This document shows positions 36,080-44,280 of a stretch of DNA of 50,998 bases, piece after piece; the stretch's first letter is position 1; every line of letters starts with the position of its first letter. The position numbers and the translations under genes were made by a program. The stretch comes from Thermodesulfobacteriaceae bacterium (GTDB lineage: Bacteria > Desulfobacterota > Thermodesulfobacteria > Thermodesulfobacteriales > Thermodesulfobacteriaceae): NCBI GenBank assembly GCA_025062245.1, contig JANXAD010000009.1, forward strand, positions 1 through 50,998, read 5' to 3'. The notes below the pieces were generated by a model. It saw nothing but the letters and a program-made list of their open reading frames with translations, did not search any database and was not told the DNA's origin.

Positions 36080-37415
36080 GAAAAGGCTTTATATTAAAAC
36101 CTTTGGTTGTCAGATGAATGAAAACGATTCAGAAAAGGTTTTTCTTCTTTTAGCAGACGAGTATGAACTCACTTCCCATCCTGAGGAGGCGAATTTAATC
36201 TTAATTAACACTTGCTCTGTAAGAGAAAAGCCTCAACATAAAGTCTATAGTGAAGTAGGAAGGTATAAAGAACTTAAGAAAAGAAAGAAAAACTTGGTTT
36301 TGGGAATTATGGGATGTGTGGCTCAGCAAGAAGGAGAAAAACTTCTTGATAGACTTCCCTATATAGATTTGATTCTCGGAACCCAAGGCTTTTATTTTAT
36401 AAAAGAAGCCCTTAAAACCTTAGAAAAAGAAAAAAAACCTGTCATTATAACTGAACTAAAACCCCACTTTATCCCTCCTTTAGTTTTATCTAACAACACC
36501 TCTTTTAGCAGTGAAAGGGTAACTGCTTTTGTTACTATTATGCAAGGCTGTGATAACTTTTGTAGCTACTGTATTGTGCCCTATGTAAGAGGAAGAGAAA
36601 TAAGTAGACCTCCAGAGGATATCTTAAAAGAAGTTGAAACCTTAGTTAAGTCTGGAGTTAAAGAAGTTACCCTTTTGGGACAGAATGTTAATTCCTATGG
36701 AAAGAAGGAAAAAGACTTCCCAGATTTTGCTGAACTTTTGAGAATGATTTCAGAAATTGAGGGCCTTTGGAGAATAAGATTTACTACCAGCCATCCTAAG
36801 GACTTATCTGAAAAACTCATCCAAGAAATAGCTGAAAATCCTAAGGTATGTAAACATCTTCATCTTCCTCTTCAAGCAGGTTCAAATAGAATTTTAAAAA
36901 AGATGAATCGTAAATATACTAAGGAAGAATACTTAGCTAAGGTTGAAAGACTAAGAAGTTTAATTCCTCAAATAGCCCTTACCACCGATCTTATAGTAGG
37001 TTTTCCAGGAGAAACAGAGGAGGATTTTAAGGAAACTTTGGAAATGCTTGAGACCATAAGGTATCACGAAATCTTTTCCTTTAAATATTCAGATAGACCC
37101 TTTACCTTAGCTAAAGGGTTATCTGAAAAGATTTCTGAAGAGGTAAAGGAAAGAAGATTAGCAGAGGTTCACAGGGTTCAAGAAAAAATTACCCAAGAAA
37201 TATATCAAAGTTATGTGGGAAAAGAGGTAGAAGTTTTAGTTGAAGGTTTAAGTAAAAAAAGCTCCTCTTTTCTCACAGGAAGAACGACTACTAATGTTAT
37301 AGTTAATTTTTCTTCTCCCAGATTAGATTTAAAAGGAGCCTTAGTAAAGGTTTTCATTGAAGAAGCTGGCAAACATTCCTTAAAGGGAAGATACTTAGAG
37401 ACTGTAAAAATTTGA
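36072..37415 (+). CDS. miaB: tRNA-2-methylthio-N6-dimethylallyladenosine synthase
   Basis: Radical-SAM methylthiotransferase modifying A37 of tRNAs; 447 residues. Three domains are visible: N-terminal UPF0004 with [22 protein letters not shown] and MGCVAQQ; radical SAM core with [17 protein letters not shown] (CxxxCxxC); and C-terminal TRAM (about 375-440). The NEND motif separates MiaB from RimO and MtaB. Starts with GTG inside the chemoreceptor stop region. Confidence 0.95.
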   Translation: MPKKRLYIKTFGCQMNENDSEKVFLLLADEYELTSHPEEANLILINTCSVREKPQHKVYSEVGRYKELKKRKKNLVLGIMGCVAQQEGEKLLDRLPYIDLILGTQGFYFIKEALKTLEKEKKPVIITELKPHFIPPLVLSNNTSFSSERVTAFVTIMQGCDNFCSYCIVPYVRGREISRPPEDILKEVETLVKSGVKEVTLLGQNVNSYGKKEKDFPDFAELLRMISEIEGLWRIRFTTSHPKDLSEKLIQEIAENPKVCKHLHLPLQAGSNRILKKMNRKYTKEEYLAKVERLRSLIPQIALTTDLIVGFPGETEEDFKETLEMLETIRYHEIFSFKYSDRPFTLAKGLSEKISEEVKERRLAEVHRVQEKITQEIYQSYVGKEVEVLVEGLSKKSSSFLTGRTTTNVIVNFSSPRLDLKGALVKVFIEEAGKHSLKGRYLETVKI

Positions 37416-38620
37416 CCTTTCAAACCTATTTCTGGATAGCCTTTTTATACTTTTTTTCAGGACTGCCCTTTGGCTTTTTTTACACCTTTTTACCGGTATT
37501 TTTTAGAATAAACGGTTTAGATTTAGTTAAAATTGGACTTTTTTCTTCAGCAGGAATTTTCTGGAGTTTAAAACCCCTTTGGGCTCCCCTTTTAGATAAA
37601 TATCTTAGTAAAAAATTTTGGATGGGCATAGCTCTCTGGGGAATTTCTGGAAGTATTTTATTTTTAAGTTCTACTTCCTTAGAAGATCCTAGATTTATTT
37701 TCCTTCTCTTTTCCCTTACCTTTTTTTCTGCCCTTTTGGATACAGCTTTAGATGGTTTTATTATAGAATGGGTTTTACCTGAAAAACTGGGAAAAGCCAA
37801 TGGTATAAGAGTAGCTTTTTATAGAATAGCCCTTATTTTTTCAGGTGGCTTCTTGACAGCTCTAACTCAATATTTAGAATTTAAAATAATTTTTTACTTA
37901 CTTTCTTTTTTTACTTTTTTAGCAGGAAATTTAATTTTTTTTTCAAGTTCCCTCTCTCTTAAACCTATAAAAAACTTCAATTATTCTGTAAAGGAACACT
38001 ATTTAGTTCCCTTGATGGAACTTTTTAAAAGACCTTCAGTAGCTATTTTACTTTTATTTATAGCTTCTTATAAAATAGGGGATGCCTTCTTAGGAGGTAT
38101 GGTTGCTCCTTTTTGGGTAGATAGAGGATTTAATAGAGTGGAAATAGGCTTTTTGGCAGGAGTTTTAGGAAGTGGTTTTACCATTTTGGGCTCCTTAGTG
38201 GGAGGTTATTACACAAGCAGATGGGGTGTTAAAAAGGCTTTATTAATTTTTGGTTTTTTGCAAGCCCTCTCCAATCTGGGATACACCATAGGAGCTCTTC
38301 CCTTCGTAAAAAAGGAGTTTATCTATTTAGCCAGTATAATAGAAAGCTTTACAGGAGGATTAGGAACAGCAAGCTTTTTAACCTTTTTAACTTTTTTATG
38401 TAAAAAGGAATTTTCTGCCACCCAATATGCTATTTTCTCTACCCTATTTAGTTTAACCTTAGTTTTAGCCCGCACCTTAAGTGGATGGGGTGCTAAAACC
38501 TTAGGATATGCCCCATTTTTTTTCCTAACCTTTTTAATAGCCCTTATTCCACTCTTACTTATTCCTAAGCTTTTCAGAATTAACGAAAGAAAATTCCCGT
38601 ATAAGTCAAAACTAAGTTAG
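37412..38620 (+). CDS. Major facilitator superfamily transporter
   Basis: Integral membrane protein of 402 residues with about twelve hydrophobic helices and the loop between helices 2 and 3 around PLWAPLLDKYLSKK (AmpG/MFS_1-like). SGLPFGFFYTFLPVFF opens helix 1. Similar proteins include muropeptide permease AmpG, and a NagZ-like gene lies in this window, but substrate cannot be assigned. TTG start overlapping the miaB stop by 4 bases. The 3' end overlaps the opposing peptidase gene by 41 bases. Confidence 0.8.
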   Translation: MTFQTYFWIAFLYFFSGLPFGFFYTFLPVFFRINGLDLVKIGLFSSAGIFWSLKPLWAPLLDKYLSKKFWMGIALWGISGSILFLSSTSLEDPRFIFLLFSLTFFSALLDTALDGFIIEWVLPEKLGKANGIRVAFYRIALIFSGGFLTALTQYLEFKIIFYLLSFFTFLAGNLIFFSSSLSLKPIKNFNYSVKEHYLVPLMELFKRPSVAILLLFIASYKIGDAFLGGMVAPFWVDRGFNRVEIGFLAGVLGSGFTILGSLVGGYYTSRWGVKKALLIFGFLQALSNLGYTIGALPFVKKEFIYLASIIESFTGGLGTASFLTFLTFLCKKEFSATQYAIFSTLFSLTLVLARTLSGWGAKTLGYAPFFFLTFLIALIPLLLIPKLFRINERKFPYKSKLS

Positions 38621-39221
38621 TTAAAAATAAAAGGACAGGATAAATAACCTTAGAAAGAACTCCTGAGAGGGCTAAAATTAAAATAATAAAAAATCCTATA
38701 AATTCATAACTTAAAAATTTGTATCTAAACTCTTGGGGTAGAAACTTAACTAAAATTTTACTTCCGTCTAAGGGTGGTATAGGAAGGAGATTAAAAATTC
38801 CGAGTCCTAAATTAATTCTAACTCCTAAATAACTCATCATAACTAAGGGCTCTAAAAAACTTAATTTTGTAAAGGTTAAATAAAGATAGTTAAAAAAATG
38901 ATAAAATAAACCCATAACTATAGCTAAAAGTAAGTTAGAGATGGGTCCTGCTAAGGAGACTAAAGCCATATCTCTCCAAAAATTTTTAAAGTAATGGGGG
39001 TTAATGGGAACAGGCTTAGCCCAACCTATGGCTTGAGTTAAAAAAAGGGTTAGGGTTCCAAAAAAGTCTAAATGTTTTAAAGGATTTAAAGTTAATCTTC
39101 CTGCCCATTTAGGAGTGGGGTCTCCAAGATGATAAGCTAATAAACCGTGAGAAAATTCATGAACCGTTAAAGCTAAAAGTAAAGAGGGAATTAGGAGAAG
39201 GAAAAGTTTAAAATCAAACAC
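38580..39221 (-). CDS. Site-2-protease-type membrane zinc metallopeptidase (M50)
   Basis: Polytopic membrane protease, 213 residues, Rip1/YwhC-like minimal form. Helix 1 holds the zinc motif HEFSH (H21, E22, H25), followed by GLLAYHLGDPTPKWAGRLTLNP, the usual family segment. The third ligand Asp is in IPPLDGSKI (about 150). There is no PDZ domain, unlike RseP. Directly follows ctpA on the same strand with one base between, so both proteases are probably co-expressed. Confidence 0.9.
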   Translation of the reverse strand: MFDFKLFLLLIPSLLLALTVHEFSHGLLAYHLGDPTPKWAGRLTLNPLKHLDFFGTLTLFLTQAIGWAKPVPINPHYFKNFWRDMALVSLAGPISNLLLAIVMGLFYHFFNYLYLTFTKLSFLEPLVMMSYLGVRINLGLGIFNLLPIPPLDGSKILVKFLPQEFRYKFLSYEFIGFFIILILALSGVLSKVIYPVLLFLTNLVLTYTGIFFR

Positions 39222-39222
39222 T

Positions 39223-40455
39223 TTAATATTTTAGATTAGCTATTTCTTTTATATTTTTTAAAATAGACAAAGCCATTTGGACTTGAAAATCTTCTTCCAC
39301 AGGGATTCTTCGTATAAAGGTGACATTTTCCGTTTTGGCTTCTTTATCTGTTTTTTTAGCTACTTCAACTTCGGGGATTTCTATATCTGGAGTTATTCCT
39401 ATTTTATTGATAGAAATTCCATTAGGAGTGTAGTAGTAGGCTGTGGTAAGCCTTACCGCATAACCTTCTTCTATAGGAATAACGGTTTGAACAGAACCTT
39501 TACCAAAACTTTTCTGCCCTAAAATTAGGGCTCTCTGATGGTCTTTTAAAGCTCCAGCAACTATTTCTGAAGCTGAAGCACTTCCATGATTAATAAGCAC
39601 TACTATAGGATAGGAGTGTTTTCTATCAGGGGGATTGGGTTTAGCTTCAAATTTCATTTGGGTTTCCTTAGCCTTGCCTTTTATAGAAACAATATTTCCA
39701 CTTTCTAAAAATTCATCTGCTACCTCTACTGCAGAACTTAAAAGCCCTCCGGGATTATTTCTCAAATCTAAAATTAACCCTTTTATAGAAATTTCCCTTT
39801 CTAAGGTTCTCAAGTTTTCTACTAATTCTTCAGGAGTTTTTTCTTGAAAACTTGAAATTCTTAAGTAAACATAACCAGGTTCTAATACCTGTCTTTTAAC
39901 ACTTTTAATAGGAATGACATCTCTTATTAAGGTAATTTCCCTGATATCCTTTTCATTTCTTAAAATAGTAATAGTAACTTTACTTCCCTTAGGTCCCCTT
40001 AAAAGTCTTACTGCCTCTAAAATGCTCATCCCTTTGGTGGATCTTCCGTCAATTCTTAAAATTTTATCCCCTGGTTTAATTCCAGCTTTCCAGGCTGGAG
40101 TATCCTCTATCGGAGTAACTACCGTTAAGACATCGTCTTTAATAGTAATTTCAATACCAATTCCAGTAAAGGTTCCCTTGGTTTCTATTTCTAATTCCTT
40201 ATACTCTTCAGGTTTTAAAAGGGAAGAATGAGGGTCAAGAGAAGATAACATCCCTTGAATAGCTCCATAAATAAGTTCCTTAGGATTTATTTCTGAAACA
40301 TAGCTATCTTCAATAAGTCTGAAAACTTGAGAAAAAAGCTTTAAAGCTCTGTAGGTATCTTCCTTTTTCTCTTTACTAAAGCCGTTTGAAAAAATAAACA
40401 AAGAAATAAGAAAAAGAACTAAATAAAATAAATAAACTCTTTTCTTGGAATCCAT
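39223..40455 (-). CDS. ctpA: C-terminal processing peptidase, S41 family
   Basis: Periplasmic serine protease with a Ser-Lys dyad; 410 residues. An N-terminal hydrophobic signal or anchor (about 7-24), the SLDPHSSLLKPEEYKEL segment, a PDZ domain (about 90-165, TFTGIGIEI and AGIKPGDKILRIDG), then the peptidase core with GSASASEIVAGAL (nucleophile Ser) and GQKSFGKGSVQ (Lys). Preceded by AAGGAGAAAG. A perfect inverted repeat lies in its leader. Confidence 0.94.
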   Translation of the reverse strand: MDSKKRVYLFYLVLFLISLFIFSNGFSKEKKEDTYRALKLFSQVFRLIEDSYVSEINPKELIYGAIQGMLSSLDPHSSLLKPEEYKELEIETKGTFTGIGIEITIKDDVLTVVTPIEDTPAWKAGIKPGDKILRIDGRSTKGMSILEAVRLLRGPKGSKVTITILRNEKDIREITLIRDVIPIKSVKRQVLEPGYVYLRISSFQEKTPEELVENLRTLEREISIKGLILDLRNNPGGLLSSAVEVADEFLESGNIVSIKGKAKETQMKFEAKPNPPDRKHSYPIVVLINHGSASASEIVAGALKDHQRALILGQKSFGKGSVQTVIPIEEGYAVRLTTAYYYTPNGISINKIGITPDIEIPEVEVAKKTDKEAKTENVTFIRRIPVEEDFQVQMALSILKNIKEIANLKY

Positions 40456-40477
40456 TTTAATCTTTCTCCTTAAAGAA

Positions 40478-40496
40478 GAATTCTTTTTAAGAATTC
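40478..40496. promoter_or_regulatory. Perfect 8-bp inverted repeat in the ctpA leader
   Basis: GAATTCTT-TTT-AAGAATTC, about 20 bases upstream of the ctpA start. On the minus strand it is not followed by a proper T-run, so an operator or leader hairpin is as likely as a terminator for the upstream channel gene. Confidence 0.4.
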
Positions 40497-40528
40497 AAAA
40501 TAACACCTAATTTATTTTTTTTCAATAT

Positions 40529-41533
40529 TTAAAAACTTAACTTACCTTGAGCTAATTTATCTAAGGTTTCAAGTTTTTCCTTTTCTCCTAAAGCAATTAA
40601 AACATCATATTCTTCTATAGTAGTAGAAGGAGAAGGATTAAATACCATAGTTCCATCGGCTCTTTTGATAGCTAAAATTATAGCTTCCGTTAAATCTCTT
40701 ATTTTACTTTGAGCTAAGGTTTTACCTGCTAAAAAGGATTTTGGGGCTACAATTACTTCCTCTATTTGAAGACTTAATTTAAGTTCTGGTGAGGCAAGCT
40801 CCATAAAATCCATCACATTAGGTTTAAGTAAAGCTAAAGCCATCTTTCTGGCTCCTATAATGTAAGGAGACAGCACTTTGTCTGCACCTACTTGATAAAG
40901 CTTCTTTTCTACCTTGGGATGATCCGCTCTACTTAAAATATAAAGATTAGGATTAAGATTTCTGGCAGTAATAGTGATATAAACATTTTCAGCATCCTCT
41001 CCCAAAGCTGCCACCAAAGCCTTAGCTCTCTCTATGCCAGCTTTTATAAGAGTCTCCTCTAAGGTAGCATCTCCCTCTATAAAAAGAATTTTCCTTTCTA
41101 AAAGCTCTTTAATAACCTCGGGATCCCTTTCTATTACTACTACAGGAATTTCAGTTTTAATAAATTCATAAATGTTTCTTCCTATTCTTCCAAAACCACA
41201 AAGAATACAGTGATTTTTAAGCTTGGCTAATTCTTTTTCCATTTTCTTACCCCAGAGATTTTCTACAGTTTGGCTAACTATAAATTCACTAACCAAAGCT
41301 AAAACATAAAAAAAATACCCGGCCCCTCCCAAAGCTAAAAAGATAGTAAAAATTCTTCCCTGGTCTGAAAGAGGCACATGTTCACCATAACCTATGGTAG
41401 TAATAGTAATAACCGTCATAAAAAGGGCATCTAAAAAATCAGCAGATTCAATAATTATATACCCTGAAGTTCCTCCAAATAAAAGTAAAAGGAGCCATAA
41501 AATACCAATGTAAAGGAGCTTTCTTCTGGGCAT
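40529..41533 (-). CDS. TrkA-N (RCK)-domain potassium channel
   Basis: Two-helix K+ channel with cytoplasmic gating domains (MthK type), 334 residues. TM1 about 7-26, pore with the selectivity filter TTIGYGE near 46, TM2 about 61-85. Then RCK-N with the nucleotide-binding CGFGRIGRNIYEFI and the acidic IERDPE, and RCK-C to the end. In other bacteria RCK-C domains can bind c-di-AMP, whose synthase is encoded in this window; a link is inference. No ribosome-binding site is obvious before the ATG. Confidence 0.9.
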   Translation of the reverse strand: MPRRKLLYIGILWLLLLLFGGTSGYIIIESADFLDALFMTVITITTIGYGEHVPLSDQGRIFTIFLALGGAGYFFYVLALVSEFIVSQTVENLWGKKMEKELAKLKNHCILCGFGRIGRNIYEFIKTEIPVVVIERDPEVIKELLERKILFIEGDATLEETLIKAGIERAKALVAALGEDAENVYITITARNLNPNLYILSRADHPKVEKKLYQVGADKVLSPYIIGARKMALALLKPNVMDFMELASPELKLSLQIEEVIVAPKSFLAGKTLAQSKIRDLTEAIILAIKRADGTMVFNPSPSTTIEEYDVLIALGEKEKLETLDKLAQGKLSF

Positions 41534-41546
41534 AGTTAAAATTTAA

Positions 41547-41572
41547 AAAGTTTTGCAAAAATTGCAAACTTT
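41547..41572. promoter_or_regulatory. Dyad, candidate enhancer site for the sigma-54 regulator
   Basis: AAAGTTTTGCAA-AAA-TTGCAAACTTT: two arms that match except for one extra T, followed by another TTTTGCCAAAA half-like repeat (41570-41580). It lies about 80 bases upstream of the GG of a -24/-12-like element, a typical enhancer distance. It is also in the gap facing the divergent channel gene. Confidence 0.45.
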
Positions 41573-41638
41573 TGCCAAAATGACAAGGTTTGACTTAAGT
41601 TTTTTATCATCTAAGCCTTAGCTATAGCTCAAATTTTT

Positions 41639-41655
41639 AGGTATGCTTTTTGATC
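41639..41655 (+). promoter_or_regulatory. Degenerate sigma-54 (-24/-12) promoter candidate
   Basis: AGGTATGCTTTTTGATC: GG (41640-41641), ten bases, then GA with TTG before it, compared with consensus TGGCAC-N5-TTGCW. The -12 C is replaced by A. Position, 55 bases before the first Spy-like gene, and the opposing NtrC-type regulator gene support it; the sequence alone would not. Confidence 0.3.
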
Positions 41656-41706
41656 TAAAAGCTTTATGAAAAACTTTAAAAAAATTATAGGAGGAGGGGA
41701 TTAAAA

Positions 41707-42111
41707 ATGAGAAAAAACTTAGTAAAAGCTTTAGCTGTCTTAGCAGGAGTTAGCACTTTAACAGGTTCGGCTTTAGCGTGGCGAGGAAGTGGTATGGGTA
41801 TGGGTCCTTGTGGAGGTTATTACCCTCCCTTCTTAGTTCAACAAGATCCGCAACAGTTGCCAAAGTTTCAAAGTTTTCTAAGAGAAACTTTACCTTTAAG
41901 ACAAAAACTTCTTCAAATGAGAGAAGAGCTTATGGAACTTTATACTCAGCCCCATCCTAATTGGGAGGCTATTACTAAAAAACGCCAAGAGATAGTTGCT
42001 CTTCAAGTGGAAATTCAAAAAAGAGCCCAAAACTATGGTCTTCCCTATTTTGGACTACCAGGAGGTTTAGGAAGAAAAATGAAAGGGACTTTTGGTGGAC
42101 CTTGGTGGTAA
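41707..42111 (+). CDS. Spy/CpxP/ZraP-like periplasmic protein 1
   Basis: 134 residues with a signal peptide (about 1-24, cleavage after ALA). A short Gly/Met-rich stretch with a single Cys (GMGMGPCGGYYPP) precedes a two-helix hairpin of Spy/CpxP type: PLRQKLLQMREELMELY, then a proline turn (PHPNWEAITKKRQEI), then VALQVEIQKRAQNYGLPY. The C-terminus is Gly-rich ending in WW. ZraP-type proteins bind zinc or copper and act as periplasmic chaperones. A strong AGGAGGGG site precedes the ATG. It is followed by a paralogue and faces a sigma-54 two-component pair. Confidence 0.75.
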   Translation: MRKNLVKALAVLAGVSTLTGSALAWRGSGMGMGPCGGYYPPFLVQQDPQQLPKFQSFLRETLPLRQKLLQMREELMELYTQPHPNWEAITKKRQEIVALQVEIQKRAQNYGLPYFGLPGGLGRKMKGTFGGPWW

Positions 42112-42157
42112 CTTTTTTAAAGTATAGTTAAAATATAAGATTTAGGGAGGAGAAAAA

Positions 42158-42514
42158 ATGAAAAATTGGAAAAGAGTTTTAGCAACAGCAGGAATTTTAG
42201 CTTTAACTACTTCAGGTTTCGTTTGGGCTCAAAGACCTTATGGAGGAGGACCAGCTAATTTTCAAATTGATCCAGCTAAAGCTCAAGCTTTCTGTCAAGA
42301 AGTTCAACCTCTTTGGCAAAGGGAGATGCAAATAAAAGGAGAACTCCTTACCCTTTGGGCTAAAACTCCACCAGACTTTAATGCCATTTTACAAAAGGAA
42401 ACCGAAAGAGCTAAAATAAGAGTAGAAATTCATAAGAAAGCCTATGAGATGGGGCTACCCTATGCTCCTACTGGAAAAAGAGCCTTAAAGCTCAGAAGAC
42501 TCTGTGGCTGGTAA
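42158..42514 (+). CDS. Spy/CpxP/ZraP-like periplasmic protein 2
   Basis: 118 residues, paralogue of the preceding gene. Signal peptide about 1-24 (cleavage after VWA). Shared pattern: PLWQREMQIKGELLTLW, PPDFNAILQKETERA, then VEIHKKAYEMGLPY. It keeps the last GLPY and the helix-turn-helix layout but has Cys in FCQEV and at the C-terminus (LCGW), where copy 1 has WW. Preceded by GGGAGGAG. Overlaps the next gene by 11 bases. Confidence 0.74.
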   Translation: MKNWKRVLATAGILALTTSGFVWAQRPYGGGPANFQIDPAKAQAFCQEVQPLWQREMQIKGELLTLWAKTPPDFNAILQKETERAKIRVEIHKKAYEMGLPYAPTGKRALKLRRLCGW

Positions 42515-42986
42515 AGGAATCTTATTAGGAGCTAAATTTCTTTCTTCCTCTTTCCCCCTTTTGGGGGGCTTTTTTTTAATCCTTGTTTCTCTCTTTTTAA
42601 GGATTTCACTACTTTTGGCTCAGGAAGAACTTTTTGAAAGATATGACCCTAATACTGAAATTACTCTTCAAGGAAAGATTGTTGAAATTTGGGTAGTGCC
42701 TAAAAGACCAGTGATAATAGGAGTTAAAAAACAGGAAAAAATCTATCAGGTAGTTTTAGCTCCTAAGTGGTTTATAATTGAAAATCATATAGAAATTGAC
42801 TATCAAGATGAGGTTGTCATTAAAGGAGCTAAATTTTTTACACCCGATGGAAATCTTTTAATCTTAGCTAAAACTTTAGAAAATTTAAGAACTAAGAAAA
42901 GGTATCTCTTAAGAGATGAATTTTTAAAACCCTTTTGGAGAAGAGGACCTCCTCAACTAAGACCCACTAAAGACCATATTCCTTAA
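42504..42986 (+). CDS. Exported OB-fold-like protein of unknown function
   Basis: 160 residues starting with GTG inside the preceding gene. A long hydrophobic N-terminus (about 18-38) ends at LLLAQEE, a likely signal peptide. The mature part, EITLQGKIVEIWVV and DEVVIKGAKFF, resembles small periplasmic OB folds (T-x-x-G-x-V-x-E-I) that sit beside metal-stress genes, and it ends with KKRYLLRDEFLKPFW. I do not recognise a precise family. The operon with two Spy-like proteins suggests an envelope metal or redox role. Its 3' end overlaps the opposing regulator gene by 20 bases. Confidence 0.65.
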   Translation: MAGKGILLGAKFLSSSFPLLGGFFLILVSLFLRISLLLAQEELFERYDPNTEITLQGKIVEIWVVPKRPVIIGVKKQEKIYQVVLAPKWFIIENHIEIDYQDEVVIKGAKFFTPDGNLLILAKTLENLRTKKRYLLRDEFLKPFWRRGPPQLRPTKDHIP

Positions 42987-44280
42987 GTTTGTGATAAAGG
43001 GTTCTTAAGGGTAGCCCTAAAATTTCAGAAGCTTTCCTTTTGTTACCCTTAGCCTTTTTTAAAGCCTCTAAAATAGCTTCCCTTTCTAAGCTTTTTAAAT
43101 CTAAAGGTTTGGCCCCCTCTTCTTGGAGGTCCTTTTTCCTATAGGATTCTTCTAAAAAGAGCTCTATTTCTTCTTCCTCACTTAAAATAAAGCTTCTTTC
43201 TAAAACATTTTCAAGTTCACGAATATTTCCAGGCCAAGGATAACTCAAAAGAAGATTTTTAGCTGACTTACTTAAAAATTTTTTTTCAGAACCCAATTTT
43301 TTAGCAATCCTTTCTATCAAAAATTCTGCTATTTTTAAAAGAGCCTCCTTTCGTTCTCTTAAAGGAGGAATATAAAGAGGAAAAACATTAATTCTAAAGT
43401 AGAGATCTTCTCTAAATTTACCCTGAGAAAGAAGTTCCTTTAAATTTTTGTTGGTGGCAGTGATAAAACGAACTCTTATTTTAATAGGAGTTAAGCTTCC
43501 TAACCGTTCAAAGGTTCTATCTTGAAGCACTTTTAAAAATTTAGCTTGCATACTTAAGCTCATCTCAGCTATTTCGTCTAAAAAGAGGGTTCCATCTTGA
43601 GCAAGTTCTATCTTTCCAGGTTTAGATTTGACAGCCCCTGTGAAAGCCCCTTTTTCGTATCCAAAAAGTTCCGCTTCCATGAGAGTTTCCGGTAAAGAAG
43701 CACAGTTTATTTCTACAAAAGACCCTTTTCTTTGGCTTAAAAAGTGAATAGCCTTAGCCAAGGCGGTTTTTCCAACCCCTGTTTCTCCATAAAGCATAAC
43801 TGTGGTATCGGTAGGAGCAACCTTTAATACTTTTTCATAGAGAGCTTCCATTCCAGCAAAAAGAATCTCCAAAGGAGGAAGTTCTTCAGTGGATTCCGGT
43901 TTAGGTGCTTTCTTTCTAAGGAGATTCTCAATTAAATCTAAAAATTCCTGAGGACTTGAAAAAGGTTTAGTAACATAATCTACCGCTCCCTTTTTAATAG
44001 CTTCAACTGCCGAAGGAATACTTCCAAAGGCTGTAATTACTACAAAATCTGCTTCTGGACAAAGTTTTTTAGCCTTCTCCATAAAAGCTATTCCGTCCAT
44101 CTTCGGCATTTTTAAGTCCGTTAAGACCAAGTGGGGTTTAAAATAAGTTATCTCTTTAAGGGCTTTTTCAGGATCAAAATAAATTTCTACTTCATACCCT
44201 CTTTCTCTTAAAATTAATCTTAAAAAAGAAGCCAAGGAAGTGTCATCTTCTACTACAGCTATTCTGAAAAGGTTAGCCAT
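42967..44280 (-). CDS. NtrC/ZraR-type sigma-54 response regulator
   Basis: 437 residues: receiver domain with phosphoacceptor D55 (LVLTDLKMP) and acidic ED at 11-12; AAA+ sigma-54 activator with Walker A GETGVGKT (about 165-172) and the GAFTGA loop (211-216); Fis-type helix-turn-helix at the C-terminus (KRKASEILGLPLRTLYHKL). It starts inside the histidine kinase gene (22-base overlap), so the two form a cognate pair. The converging Spy-like genes make a ZraR-like role plausible. Confidence 0.93.
   Translation of the reverse strand: MANLFRIAVVEDDTSLASFLRLILRERGYEVEIYFDPEKALKEITYFKPHLVLTDLKMPKMDGIAFMEKAKKLCPEADFVVITAFGSIPSAVEAIKKGAVDYVTKPFSSPQEFLDLIENLLRKKAPKPESTEELPPLEILFAGMEALYEKVLKVAPTDTTVMLYGETGVGKTALAKAIHFLSQRKGSFVEINCASLPETLMEAELFGYEKGAFTGAVKSKPGKIELAQDGTLFLDEIAEMSLSMQAKFLKVLQDRTFERLGSLTPIKIRVRFITATNKNLKELLSQGKFREDLYFRINVFPLYIPPLRERKEALLKIAEFLIERIAKKLGSEKKFLSKSAKNLLLSYPWPGNIRELENVLERSFILSEEEEIELFLEESYRKKDLQEEGAKPLDLKSLEREAILEALKKAKGNKRKASEILGLPLRTLYHKLKEYGL

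Noticed and set aside
37480-37800. 106-residue antisense frame inside the MFS gene
   Set aside because: Shadow of the sense gene, which has clear membrane-protein features.
39914-40231. 105-residue antisense frame inside ctpA
   Set aside because: Shadow of the PDZ-peptidase coding sequence; no start signals.
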